Assembly (NCBI GenBank): GCA_003133625.1
Contig: PKYH01000046.1
Location: forward strand, 1-46,773
Direction of reading: 5' to 3'
Origin: Candidatus Bathyarchaeota archaeon
GTDB lineage: Archaea > Thermoproteota > Bathyarchaeia > Bathyarchaeales > Bathycorpusculaceae
Length of the DNA stretch: 46,773 nucleotides
Shown here: positions 1 through 7,693 of the stretch, piece after piece
Position numbering within the stretch: position 1 is the first letter of the stretch
Layout: every line of letters begins with the position of its first letter
Program-made: the position numbers and the translations under genes
Notes under the pieces: model-generated
What the model was told of the DNA's origin: nothing
The model's database searches: none
What the model saw: the letters and a program-made list of their open reading frames with translations, nothing else

Positions 1-2078
1 GGTAACGCACCACTTATAGTACTTACTTTGCCTTGTTGTAATGCAACTTGAGAAATAGGTGACGCAGGAAAATCAACATCCGCAGGGGCTTTACTGCCTA
101 TACTATCCCAGATGGGCTTCATTGATCCACTCGGAGGAGTATATTCTTTAGGCGTAACATCTTGAAGCGTCGGCAAGTTTTCTCGTGCATAACTGTATTC
201 TGTGTTTTCTCCGAATTTGTAAGGTGTCTTGTTGAAAGCTAAACGTTCAGTCTTGCCAGCTTTGCCTTGATATTCTTTTTCAAACATGCTTTCAGGAATA
301 CCTTCATCCTGCTTGCCCATCATACCTTTCAATGGTATTTCTTTAAGTTCTATTAACTCTCCACCTAAACCAAGGTATAAAGGAAAACTCTTAGCCACAG
401 CAACTTCAGGAACTTTAGCAACTACTTTGCTGTATTCAACTGGGTCGAAGCTTCTGCCGTAAGCGGTTTGGTTAACATCCCATTCTAAACCAGCCTGCAT
501 CCTAAGCTCAGTATTAAGCATGGTTGATTTAGCCACAAACTCGGTTCCTTCACCTTTATTGAAGCCTAACAAGCCGCCTTCTCTAGTAGCGCCCATGTTA
601 GCTAAGTCAACATCAACAGGAACATTACGTGACACACCATTAACTGTAACGGCTTCGTTTCCCCATAAACCGCTTGTCGCAATATTAGGCAAAGCTTCAA
701 AGCCAACAGCGGGTCTGACAGGTCTTAACCCTGTAATTTCCATTGCAGAACGTTCAGCGAAGCTTGGTTGATAACGTGTATTACCTTCGTTAATTACCTC
801 GTAGTATTGGCTTAGATTCTCGGACATTTTAGAGGTAGCAAATCTTTCCTGTAATGGACCCATAACACGGTTAGTGACTTTGCCTGTAACATCGTACTTT
901 GCATTGACAGCACCAAATACTTCGCCAGCTAAACCAAATGCTGCGCCGAACGCTGCACCTTGCAATGCTCCTTGCCCAGTCACTTTTCCCTTTGAAGCAT
1001 ACTCGTATATGGTTCCTCCACCAGCGCCTAAACCAGCATTAACTCCGATTCTTCCAACAGCAGCAACAACGCCTTTGGCTCCCGTTAATCCTACCGCACC
1101 AATAACTCCAGAGGCACCAGCACTAAAAACTGCACCGCCCGCCGCACTTTCAATTGCTTCTTGCGTTGTTAACAAGCCTTGACCTTGAACCGCCTTGATA
1201 CCCTGAGTTATTATTGGGCTAATCACAGCACCCGCTAATGCTGCTGGCGGGTTAAAGACAAAAGCCACAGGAGCAGCCATAGATAAAACATCTTTAACTA
1301 CACTTTGCCTAACTTGCGCCTGTCCCGCTGGAGTTAGGTTACTCCAGACGAAAAAAGATGATTGAGGTATTCCACCTGATTGTGTTGGTGATTTAATGAG
1401 CCCAGGGTTAGTTGCGTAAGCAAGTGAAGGCGTAGGTCTAAGAGGCATATTTGGTGTTGGCGCTCCTTGTTGTTGGGTAGGTAGTGAAGCTAGGAATGTG
1501 TTGTATTCAGTGTTTATTTGTGTGATGCTTGCTTGTGCTGTTGCTGTATCTATGAATCCTTCTTTTTGTGCTCGGTTTATTTCAGCTATCTCAAGTTGGT
1601 TCTGGAAGCCTATAGCTTGATTATATTGTGCTTGGGTAATCTTTCCTGATTGCAATGCTTGACCGAAAACTACATTTTGCCCTTGTATTTTAGCAAATTG
1701 ATCATTTATGCTTATTGATTCTCGCGATGATTCCCGTTCTTGCTGAAGTTGCTGAGACGTATAATACGATACGCCACTCGGAGTTATTGCGTTTATGTAT
1801 GATCCTGTTGGAACAGATTGTTTTGCTTGCTGAAAAACTGCTTCAGACACTCCGAGTTGTTGTGCTGTTTGAGGTTTCGTAGCTTGGTAAGTCATAGCTT
1901 GGTTATATTGAGCTTGAGTAATTTTCCCTGATTGTAAAGCTTGACCAAAAACCAAATTTTGGTTTTGAACAGTCATGGCTGCATTGTATTGCGCTTGAGT
2001 TATCCGTCCTGAAGCTAACGCTTGCTGAAAAACTTGGTTTTGCTGTTGAATCTGGGCTGGTGTATATTGAGTTGACAT
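1..2078 (-). CDS. Large repeat-containing protein, probably from an integrated element (partial, C-terminus beyond window)
   Basis: The frame is open without a stop from an ATG at 2078 to the left edge, giving at least 692 residues. I read every 60-base line of the reverse strand in this frame. The N-terminal ~180 residues are Gln-rich and carry three copies of a short helical unit of the form FxQALxSG(R/K)ITQAQYN at about residues 17-32, 44-59 and 138-153. Each looks a little like a SHOCT motif. A Gly/Ala-rich hydrophobic stretch follows at about residues 280-390, which may be membrane-inserting. The rest is a soluble-looking region with no motif I recognise. The ATG lies 3 nt after the stop of the 26-residue ORF at 2082-2162, so the two are probably cotranscribed. 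The style (repeats plus a glycine-zipper-like core) is common in archaeal virus or plasmid surface or tail proteins, but this is inference and no homology is proven. Confidence 0.75.
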   Translation of the reverse strand, partial: MSTQYTPAQIQQQNQVFQQALASGRITQAQYNAAMTVQNQNLVFGQALQSGKITQAQYNQAMTYQATKPQTAQQLGVSEAVFQQAKQSVPTGSYINAITPSGVSYYTSQQLQQERESSRESISINDQFAKIQGQNVVFGQALQSGKITQAQYNQAIGFQNQLEIAEINRAQKEGFIDTATAQASITQINTEYNTFLASLPTQQQGAPTPNMPLRPTPSLAYATNPGLIKSPTQSGGIPQSSFFVWSNLTPAGQAQVRQSVVKDVLSMAAPVAFVFNPPAALAGAVISPIITQGIKAVQGQGLLTTQEAIESAAGGAVFSAGASGVIGAVGLTGAKGVVAAVGRIGVNAGLGAGGGTIYEYASKGKVTGQGALQGAAFGAAFGLAGEVFGAVNAKYDVTGKVTNRVMGPLQERFATSKMSENLSQYYEVINEGNTRYQPSFAERSAMEITGLRPVRPAVGFEALPNIATSGLWGNEAVTVNGVSRNVPVDVDLANMGATREGGLLGFNKGEGTEFVAKSTMLNTELRMQAGLEWDVNQTAYGRSFDPVEYSKVVAKVPEVAVAKSFPLYLGLGGELIELKEIPLKGMMGKQDEGIPESMFEKEYQGKAGKTERLAFNKTPYKFGENTEYSYARENLPTLQDVTPKEYTPPSGSMKPIWDSIGSKAPADVDFPASPISQVALQQGKVSTISGAL

Positions 2079-2081
2079 TTT

Positions 2082-2162
2082 TTACTTAGCCTTCTTTTCT
2101 TTGCGTTCTTCGCGTTTTTGTAGTCTCCAGTATTTTCTCATGCTAGGTGTTGATTTCGGCAT
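2082..2162 (-). CDS. Very small basic protein (26 aa)
   Basis: ATG at 2162 and TAA at 2082-2084 give a 26-residue peptide starting MPKSTPSMRKYW and ending in a Lys/Glu/Arg-rich helix. The stop is 3 nt before the ATG of the long leftward gene, and a TATA-like element with an inverted repeat lies about 70-110 bp upstream. Position and charge suggest a real leader gene of that transcript, possibly nucleic-acid binding. No family is recognised and no clear Shine-Dalgarno is seen, so the call is tentative. Confidence 0.45.
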   Translation of the reverse strand: MPKSTPSMRKYWRLQKREERKEKKAK

Positions 2163-2225
2163 ATCTTATCTAAAATGTAATTTGCACAAGTTAGCTTATG
2201 AATATTGGCTACAATTGTAAGAATG

Positions 2226-2244
2226 TCTTAGAATTTGTCTAAGA
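2226..2244. promoter_or_regulatory. Perfect inverted repeat, candidate operator
   Basis: TCTTAGA, 5 nt, TCTAAGA: two perfect 7-bp arms. It lies about 20-45 bp downstream (leftward) of the TATA-like element at 2262-2275, so it would cover the predicted transcription start. Related half-sites recur at about 11-bp steps on the reverse strand, a pattern typical of ribbon-helix-helix repressors. A gene for such a protein lies at 2690-2851. Confidence 0.5.
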
Positions 2245-2261
2245 ATTACAACTTTTGAGGG

Positions 2262-2275
2262 CTATATATAAAAAA
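2262..2275 (-). promoter_or_regulatory. TATA-like promoter element for leftward transcription
   Basis: Reading leftward the sequence is TTTTTTATATATAG, an archaeal TATA-box match. It lies between the end of the gene at 2303-2608 and the start of the 26-residue ORF at 2162. A start about 25 nt downstream would fall near 2240, giving a ~75-nt leader. Confidence 0.5.
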
Positions 2276-2302
2276 GGGGAGATTGTTGGATAGTTTTACT
2301 GT

Positions 2303-2608
2303 TCAACAGATGTATGGATGTCGCAAGACTTGTGTAGGTTCTGGGTATCGCCTTTCCATATCGAGTTCATCTAGGATTAGCTGTGCTACGGTTTTCTCGC
2401 CATAGACACGTTCAATTTCTCTGCGTGGAATCTTCTTCAGATGCTTGATGACAAGCAAATAGAGAATATTATCAAACTCGAAGATCGCCTTTGGCACCTG
2501 AAGTTTTGCTGCCTGTTCTTTGAAGAAAATTGTAAGAGCTTCTAATTCTACATCCTTACAAATTTTGCTTTCGTGGCATTTGTCTACCTTAATATTCTTT
2601 ATTGCCAT
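2303..2608 (-). CDS. Hypothetical protein (101 aa)
   Basis: ATG at 2608 is preceded by CGGAGG at about 7 nt. The product is mixed alpha/beta with no recognised family. It overlaps the end of the small ORF at 2589-2687 and belongs to the packed leftward array 3499-2303. Its length, strong ribosome binding site and gene packing support a real gene. Function is unknown, and membership of an integrated element is inferred from context. Confidence 0.6.
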   Translation of the reverse strand: MAIKNIKVDKCHESKICKDVELEALTIFFKEQAAKLQVPKAIFEFDNILYLLVIKHLKKIPRREIERVYGEKTVAQLILDELDMERRYPEPTQVLRHPYIC

Positions 2609-2687
2609 TCTTCATCCTCCGTAGATTCTCAGCAATCTTCTTGGCAACTTTGACAAATTCAGCATTGCTCAACGGTTCATCAATCAT
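2589..2687 (-). CDS. Very small ORF (32 aa)
   Basis: ATG at 2687 follows directly after the TAG stop of the RHH gene (2690-2692). The 32 codons end in TAA and overlap the next gene by 20 nt. The peptide is helical and amphipathic. The ribosome binding site of the downstream gene lies inside it, so translational coupling is possible. Only packing supports it. Confidence 0.35.
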   Translation of the reverse strand: MIDEPLSNAEFVKVAKKIAENLRRMKNGNKEY

Positions 2688-2689
2688 AC

Positions 2690-2851
2690 CTAAGCCCCAA
2701 ACTCTGCCTGGTGGCTTCTGTAATAGTCGTTGATGATGGCGCGGAGGACTTCTGTGTTATTCTCAAGCCCCTCAGTTTCTTTAATTTTAAGAAAATGATT
2801 CGCTACTTTGCCAACAAGTACGATCCGAATATCAACTTTCTGGTTTTCCAA
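2690..2851 (-). CDS. Ribbon-helix-helix transcriptional regulator (53 aa, TTG start)
   Basis: The frame reads MENQKVDIRIVLVGKVANHF and then a helix of the type IKETEGLENNTEVLRAIINDYY. This matches the RHH/CopG pattern: a basic beta strand, helix A, a turn with Gly, Asn/Thr, and helix B. No ATG exists in frame between the upstream stop (2879-2881) and this domain. The TTG at 2849-2851 is preceded by AGAGG at about 8 nt, which decides the start. RHH proteins bind DNA as dimers through the N-terminal strands. The inverted repeat at 2226-2244 is a plausible target. The gene lies between the genes at 2879-3256 and 2589-2687 on the same strand. Confidence 0.65.
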   Translation of the reverse strand: MENQKVDIRIVLVGKVANHFLKIKETEGLENNTEVLRAIINDYYRSHQAEFGA

Positions 2852-2878
2852 AATTTTTCGCCTCTTTACAAGTTCCCA

Positions 2879-3256
2879 TTATTGAGGCTGACTCGCCTCT
2901 ATGACCGAAAGAAGCCCGCGCACTTCCTTCGCCAGCATTTCCTTCTCGATCGAGAAAACAGTTTCATGCAGAGCCTTAATAACTTGAGCGTTAAGTAGGT
3001 GTTCAGCCATTTCCCCGACTGTTTCTTTATAGTTGGTTGCTATGTCTGCAATCTGATTGTAGAGCTCTTCAGGAATCAAAATTCTTTTTTTCAACTTTTG
3101 TTTCGCCTTCCACTTTTTGTAGAGCTCTTCAGAAATCAAAATTCTTTTTTCCAAACTTTTTTCACCTTTATTCACTTTTTGTGTCTTAATTGTCTTAGCT
3201 GTTGGATGTGACTTATAACACTTTTTGTGATAAAACACGTAGACTGTCACTTTCAT
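2879..3256 (-). CDS. Hypothetical protein with internal duplication (125 aa)
   Basis: The product is basic, with an N-terminal strand-rich stretch and two near-identical elements of the form KRILI(S/P)EELY about 20 residues apart, followed by a long helical region. The duplication is also visible in the DNA (see the repeat entry). The KRILIPEELYNQIADIA segment followed by a helix resembles the N-terminal part of RHH or similar small DNA-binding proteins, but I cannot place it in a family. The ATG at 3256 is 3 nt after the stop of the upstream gene, which indicates an operon. Confidence 0.55.
   Translation of the reverse strand: MKVTVYVFYHKKCYKSHPTAKTIKTQKVNKGEKSLEKRILISEELYKKWKAKQKLKKRILIPEELYNQIADIATNYKETVGEMAEHLLNAQVIKALHETVFSIEKEMLAKEVRGLLSVIEASQPQ
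3058..3180. repeat. 60-bp tandem duplication inside a gene
   Basis: Bases 3061-3090 and 3121-3150 match at 29 of 30 positions at an offset of exactly 60. The following ~30 bases of each unit are similar but diverged. The offset is a multiple of three, so the reading frame of the gene at 2879-3256 is kept. Confidence 0.8.
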
Positions 3257-3259
3257 AGC

Positions 3260-3499
3260 TTATTCGTTCAATTCGTTTTTCAATTCGTCTTTCAATTCGT
3301 CAAGATCAGCAAAAATTTTATTCGTTAAGAAGTTACATCTTTCAGGATTCTTTTTCTGCAAACGCTTAAGACGATAATCATAAAACCTAAGATTATTCCA
3401 GTTTTTCTTCTTAGCCTTTTCAGCTTTTTTACTACAATTCGTTGGCCCATCCACAAGCAAAGAAGGTAGTTTGCGCTTAACACGATCAGCGTTAATCAT
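3260..3499 (-). CDS. Hypothetical basic, coiled-coil-like protein (79 aa)
   Basis: ATG at 3499; the product is Lys/Arg/Asn-rich and ends in a charged heptad-like tail (DLDELKDELKNELNE). That tail is encoded by three imperfect copies of CAATTCGT at 11-12 bp spacing at 3266-3298. It is the first gene of the leftward array. No family is recognised. Confidence 0.45.
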   Translation of the reverse strand: MINADRVKRKLPSLLVDGPTNCSKKAEKAKKKNWNNLRFYDYRLKRLQKKNPERCNFLTNKIFADLDELKDELKNELNE

Positions 3500-3741
3500 G
3501 CTGGAAGGCTCCCAAAAAAGAAAAAGGGAATTGTGTGCGGGAGATGGGTTTTGGTGACAGATGATATAACTTTATTGCTCGCTTGGTTAACATACTTTCA
3601 AACACTTTTTAGTTAACTAACCTGATTTAACAATATTATGAGGATAAGTTTTGTCAACTTCAAAAAGCGCAACTTTTACATTAAAGTATGGAATTAATAG
3701 TTTCTCTAGAAAAATGTATATCAAGGTATTCTACAATTTAA
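3500..3741 (+). promoter_or_regulatory. Divergent intergenic region with possible TATA box for porG
   Basis: AT-rich gap between the leftward small-gene array and the rightward por operon. A GTATATC element at about 3716-3722 lies about 22-25 bp before the ATG at 3742, which would fit a leaderless transcript. No other feature is visible. Confidence 0.3.
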
Positions 3742-4338
3742 ATGAGAAAACATTTCATGGGAGAAGAGGATTATTTGAAAAACATGGTAGAGTTTAGATG
3801 GCATGGTAGAGGCGGTCAAGGAGCGTGGACCGCGAGTGAATTGCTGGCAAGAACAGCCCTTGATGAAGGCAAGTACATTCAATCATTCCCCGAATTTGGA
3901 CCTGAACGAATGGGTGCGCCTGTGACTGCTTTTACAAGAATAAGTACTGAACCAATAAGGTTACATTGCGCAATTTACGACCCAGATGTTGTTGTTGTTT
4001 TAGATAGCACTCTGCTGAAAACGGTTCCAGTTACGGCTGGATTAAACCGAGATGAAGATGTATTAATTATTAATTCTACCGAGGAACCGGCTGCCCTAAA
4101 GGAAAGACTTAGGGTGACAAAAGGCAAAGTTTGGACGGTTCCAGCATCCGAAATTGCCCTAAGAATTTTGGGAGCTCCAATAACCAACACAGCAATGCTG
4201 GGCTGTGTCGCTAAGGCAACTAATATAGTCACTTTAGAGGGCATAGAGAAAACGTTGAAGGGACGTTTCAGACTAGACTTAGCGGAGAAAAACTTCGCAA
4301 TTATCAAGGAAGCGTATAAGGAGGCAAAATCCGAATGA
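3742..4338 (+). CDS. porG: Pyruvate/2-oxoacid:ferredoxin oxidoreductase, gamma subunit
   Basis: The enzyme oxidatively decarboxylates pyruvate (or a related 2-oxoacid) to acyl-CoA and reduces ferredoxin, or runs in reverse to fix CO2 onto acetyl-CoA. The gamma-subunit signature EFRWHGRGGQGAWTASELLA is present near the N-terminus, then FPEFGPERMGAPV. Length (198 aa) fits the family. It is the first gene of porGDAB and overlaps porD by 4 nt. The start is uncertain. ATG 3742 sits ~23 bp after a TATA-like element and may be leaderless. ATG 3757 and ATG 3784 (MVEFRWHGRGG, the usual family N-terminus) are alternatives. Pyruvate is the likely substrate given all four subunits and the acetyl-CoA context, but the substrate is not shown by sequence. 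Confidence 0.93.
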   Translation: MRKHFMGEEDYLKNMVEFRWHGRGGQGAWTASELLARTALDEGKYIQSFPEFGPERMGAPVTAFTRISTEPIRLHCAIYDPDVVVVLDSTLLKTVPVTAGLNRDEDVLIINSTEEPAALKERLRVTKGKVWTVPASEIALRILGAPITNTAMLGCVAKATNIVTLEGIEKTLKGRFRLDLAEKNFAIIKEAYKEAKSE

Positions 4339-4616
4339 GTCGAGAGAAAAGCTGGAAAGAAATCTCCATAGCCGGTGTATGCTCAAAATCCAGCGTTGGA
4401 TTCATGACAGGCGACTGGAAAACTTACACGCCAATACGAGACCTGGCGAAATGTACAAAATGCTTAACATGCGTGATGTTTTGTCCTGAAGGGGCAATAA
4501 AGTGGCGTCCTGAGATGGGTGATATCGAGTTTGACTTTAGCTTCTGTAAAGGCTGCGGAATATGCGCCAACGAGTGTCCAACTAAAGCAATAACAATGAA
4601 GATAGAAGGGGAGTAA
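4335..4616 (+). CDS. porD: Pyruvate/2-oxoacid:ferredoxin oxidoreductase, delta (ferredoxin) subunit
   Basis: 93 residues with two [4Fe-4S] motifs, CTKCLTCVMFCPEG at about residues 35-48 and CKGCGICANECPT at about 71-83. It passes electrons from the thiamine-diphosphate subunit to ferredoxin. It overlaps porG by 4 nt and is followed 6 nt later by porA, so translation is probably coupled. Confidence 0.93.
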   Translation: MSREKSWKEISIAGVCSKSSVGFMTGDWKTYTPIRDLAKCTKCLTCVMFCPEGAIKWRPEMGDIEFDFSFCKGCGICANECPTKAITMKIEGE

Positions 4617-4622
4617 AAGGAC

Positions 4623-5855
4623 ATGGAAAAACAGGTTAAACAGGAAACTATGGCTTTAAACGGAGATGAAGCAGTTGCCTTCGCGGTTAAACAATGTGAT
4701 GTTGACGTAGTTGCTGCTTACCCTATTACACCTCAAACAATCATTGTTGAAAAATTCAGCGAATACGTCGCTAACGGAGAGGTCCAAACAGAATTTGTCT
4801 GCACAGAATCAGAACACAGTGCGATGACTGCTTGCCTTGCTGCTTCAGCTACAGGTGCAAGAACTTTCACTGCCAGCGCTTCTGCAGGCTTAGCGTTGAT
4901 GCATGAGATGCTTTTTGTTACGTCTGGTTCTCGAGCGCCAGTTGTGATGGCGGTTGCTAACCGTGCTTTGTCTTCGCCGCTTAACATTCATGGTGACCAC
5001 TCGGACAGCATGGCAGAAAGAGACAGCGGGTGGATTCACATTTACGTTGAGAACGCTCAGGAAGCTTATGACTCTATTATTCAAGCTTTCAAGATAGCGG
5101 AGGATGTTGGCGTTTCGTTGCCAATCATTGTGGGTTTAGATGGCTTTACAATTAGTCATACGCTAGAAAGGGTAGATGTACTTCCGGAAGACGCAGTAAA
5201 GCAGTACATTGGAGAACGGCAATTACCAAACGTGCTTACTCATGAAGGAAAAACAGTGCCTTTCAAACTTGACCCTGATAACCCAATGACAATGGGACCA
5301 AACGCACTGCAAAACTACTATTTTGAGTTTAAACGTCAACAAGAAGAAGGCATGAAGAACGCGTTAAAGAAAATACAAGAGGTTAACAGTGAATACGCTA
5401 AAATCAGCGGCAGAAGCTACGGCAACGGACTTGTAGATGCATACCAGCTTGAGGACGCTGAAGTTGCAATTGTTTGTATTGGCTCAACCGCTGGAACATT
5501 AAAGGTGATAGTTGACCAGTTAAGGCAAGAAGGCGTTAAAGCTGGGGTTCTACGACTCCGTACGTTTAGGCCACTGCCAGTCGAAGAGCTTCGAAATGCA
5601 TTAAAAAACGTTAAAGCAATAGCGGTTATGGATAAAAGCATGAGTTTCGGCGGCTTCGGCGGTCCAGTTTTCAATGAAGTCCGACACGTACTGTATGATG
5701 TGAAGGAGCATCCGCTAATCGTCAATTACATTTTCGGTTTAGGCGGAAGAGACACGAGCCCGCGTAACCTGCGAAGAATCTTCGAAGACATAGTGCAAAT
5801 CGCCAAAACCGGACATGTGGAAACTCAAGTGCAATATTACGGATTAAGGGAGTAA
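4623..5855 (+). CDS. porA: Pyruvate/2-oxoacid:ferredoxin oxidoreductase, alpha subunit
   Basis: 410 residues, usual length. The N-terminal pyrimidine-binding-type domain carries GDEAVAFAVKQCDVDVVAAYPITPQT, and the family motif HGDHSDSMAERDSGWI follows. The C-terminal transketolase-like domain ends with GLGGRDTSPR. It forms the catalytic core with PorB. ATG 4623 follows GGGGAGTAAAAGGAC, giving a Shine-Dalgarno at suitable spacing. Confidence 0.94.
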   Translation: MEKQVKQETMALNGDEAVAFAVKQCDVDVVAAYPITPQTIIVEKFSEYVANGEVQTEFVCTESEHSAMTACLAASATGARTFTASASAGLALMHEMLFVTSGSRAPVVMAVANRALSSPLNIHGDHSDSMAERDSGWIHIYVENAQEAYDSIIQAFKIAEDVGVSLPIIVGLDGFTISHTLERVDVLPEDAVKQYIGERQLPNVLTHEGKTVPFKLDPDNPMTMGPNALQNYYFEFKRQQEEGMKNALKKIQEVNSEYAKISGRSYGNGLVDAYQLEDAEVAIVCIGSTAGTLKVIVDQLRQEGVKAGVLRLRTFRPLPVEELRNALKNVKAIAVMDKSMSFGGFGGPVFNEVRHVLYDVKEHPLIVNYIFGLGGRDTSPRNLRRIFEDIVQIAKTGHVETQVQYYGLRE

Positions 5856-5869
5856 AGGAGGAAAAAAAG

Positions 5870-6835
5870 TTGACAACTCAAGAATGGAAATTCACAGCAA
5901 AAGATATTGCATCTAAACCAGACCTATTTCTTTCAGGTCACAGAGCATGCGCAGGCTGCGGACCAGCAGCAATGCTGCGTTTGATAATGAAAGCCACTAG
6001 GGGACCCACAATTGTGACTCAAGCAACCGGCTGCATGGAAATAGTCGGGTCAGTTTACCCGTACACGTCTTGGGCGCTGCCATGGCTGCACACGGCTTTT
6101 GAGAATGCCGCTGCGAATGCTTCGGGCATCGATGCTGCGTTGAAAGCTATGCGCAAGAAGGGCAAGGTGAAACAGGAGCACATTGATATTATTGCGTTGG
6201 CTGGTGACGGCGGAACCTGTGATATTGGCTTGCAAGCTTTGTCTGGCGCTGTTGAACGTGGACACGACTTCCTGTTTATCCTGTATGATAACGAGGGTTA
6301 CATGAACACGGGAATTCAAAGAAGCAGTGCGACCCCTACTGGTGCAGCAACAACAACTACTCCAGCTGGCTCAGTAATTCCAGGTAAACTTGAGAAGAAA
6401 AAACCAATTACCGAAATCATGTTGGCTCATGACATGGAGTATGTGGCTACTGCAACACCATACTACTGGAAGGACATGCTGACAAAGGTCCGCAAAGGCT
6501 TAGAAGTCAATGGACCAGCGTTTCTGCATATATTTGCCCCTTGCCCAAGGGGTTGGCGCTGTGAACCAGGCAAAACCATGGAGTACTCCAAGTTGGCGGT
6601 GGAATCATGCGTTTTTCCAATTTGGGAAGCAGTGAACGGCAAACGGCAGCTTTCAACGCCAAGTAAACTGATTGCTTTGGCACCGCAAAAGAAGAAGCCA
6701 GTTAAAGATTACCTTGCTGGTCAAGGCAGGTTCAGGCACCTGTACACTCCTCAAAACAAGCATGTGCTGGATGAGATGCAACGTTTCACTGATGAACGTT
6801 GGGAACGGCTTCTCCAAAAATGCGAGTCAGCCTAA
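5870..6835 (+). CDS. porB: Pyruvate/2-oxoacid:ferredoxin oxidoreductase, beta subunit
   Basis: 321 residues. It has the CAGCGPAAMLR cysteine motif near residue 27 and the thiamine-diphosphate-binding GDGGTCDIGLQALSGA ... NEGYMNTGIQRS region, plus a later Cys (FAPCPRGW) that helps bind the cluster. The start is TTG at 5870, preceded by AAAGGAGG at ideal spacing; no ATG fits. It is the last gene of porGDAB. Confidence 0.94.
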   Translation: MTTQEWKFTAKDIASKPDLFLSGHRACAGCGPAAMLRLIMKATRGPTIVTQATGCMEIVGSVYPYTSWALPWLHTAFENAAANASGIDAALKAMRKKGKVKQEHIDIIALAGDGGTCDIGLQALSGAVERGHDFLFILYDNEGYMNTGIQRSSATPTGAATTTTPAGSVIPGKLEKKKPITEIMLAHDMEYVATATPYYWKDMLTKVRKGLEVNGPAFLHIFAPCPRGWRCEPGKTMEYSKLAVESCVFPIWEAVNGKRQLSTPSKLIALAPQKKKPVKDYLAGQGRFRHLYTPQNKHVLDEMQRFTDERWERLLQKCESA

Positions 6836-6836
6836 A

Positions 6837-6868
6837 CTTTTCTTTCTTTTTTGTTTTTTGTTTTTGTG
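6837..6868 (+). terminator. Poly-T archaeal terminator after porB
   Basis: Immediately after the porB stop there are repeated T-runs (TTTTCTTTCTTTTTTG and similar), the usual intrinsic termination signal in archaea. No stem is needed or seen. Confidence 0.6.
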
Positions 6869-7036
6869 GTATAGTGCTCTGGGAAAGTTTATAGCTCTTA
6901 CATAAGGCGGTTAGAGAACGCTTTTGAAAAAAAGAGTATTGAATAATTGAAAATGGCAAGTTTTGAATTGCTTAATTATTAGTGTACCAATTAAATTAGT
7001 GGTGTTTTGATTGATTTTTAATCAGGGGTGAGTTAA

Positions 7037-7693
7037 ATTCTTAGAGAATTTGTAAGAAAAACAGCGGATTCCTTGCGTTCGACAAAGAAAAGCGATTTAC
7101 CTTTCGATCACAGGCTTATCAGGCCTGCCTTCTTTTTGTCTCAGGAATCTCCGTATTCAAGTTATTCCGTTGGCAAGTTTTCTTACGGAGTAAATTTGCC
7201 CCTTGTTTTTAGTAATGCAACGGGAGATAAGAGCGGTTCATTGAAGATTGGCAAGTTTTGCTCGATAGGTTCAGGTGTTACGATTCTTCTTGGCGGGGAA
7301 CATAGGCCTGATTGGGTTACAACCTACCCTTTTAGTACATTTTTTAAAAAGTTTAATGATTTTCATGGCGCTTCGACCACTAAGGGTGATGTTGTTATTG
7401 GAAATGATGTTTGGATTGGCATGGACGTCTTGATTTTATCAGGTGTTACGGTAGGTGATGGAGCGGTTATTGGAGCCTGCAGCGTGGTAACGAAGGACGT
7501 GGAGCCTTATGCTATTGTTGCGGGAAACCCTGCGAGATTGATAAGGAAACGGTTTGATCAAGCGCTTATCAATAAGCTTTTAGAGATTAAATGGTGGGAT
7601 TGGGATGCTGGCAGGATTACGGAGAACATGCCTCTTTTGCTTTCAAATAGGATTAATGAGTTTGTTGAGAAAAATAGTGCCAAGAAAAGTTAG
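7037..7693 (+). CDS. Hexapeptide-repeat acetyltransferase, CatB/XAT type (probable ATT start)
   Basis: Left-handed parallel beta-helix acyltransferase of the xenobiotic/streptogramin acetyltransferase type. Hexapeptide repeats ([39 protein letters not shown]) and the GGEHRPDW loop holding the likely catalytic His are seen, with the usual C-terminal [11 protein letters not shown]. Acetyl-CoA is the expected donor; the acceptor (sugar, drug or metabolite) cannot be told. Start: the TTG at 7073 has no Shine-Dalgarno. The in-frame ATT at 7037 is preceded by GGGGTGA (7025-7031) at 5-nt spacing, and the next upstream codon is a stop. The extra residues read [12 protein letters not shown]. If ATT is not used the gene begins at 7073. 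It is monocistronic and ends convergently with the next gene. Confidence 0.85.
   Translation: MLREFVRKTADSLRSTKKSDLPFDHRLIRPAFFLSQESPYSSYSVGKFSYGVNLPLVFSNATGDKSGSLKIGKFCSIGSGVTILLGGEHRPDWVTTYPFSTFFKKFNDFHGASTTKGDVVIGNDVWIGMDVLILSGVTVGDGAVIGACSVVTKDVEPYAIVAGNPARLIRKRFDQALINKLLEIKWWDWDAGRITENMPLLLSNRINEFVEKNSAKKS

Noticed and set aside
520-1182. Rightward frames opposite the long left-edge gene
   Set aside because: They are compositional mirrors of the leftward coding frame, Pro/Ala/Thr-rich and without starts or motifs.
3711-3741. Clear CRISPR, insertion sequence or transposase near the left element
   Set aside because: No regularly spaced repeats, terminal inverted repeats or DDE/tyrosine recombinase motifs were found here or elsewhere in the window.
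7033-7061. Similarity of the acetyltransferase leader to the operator-like repeat at 2226-2244
   Set aside because: Only a short AT-rich stretch (ATTCTTAGA) is shared, and similar strings occur elsewhere, such as near 25455; not enough for a common regulator.
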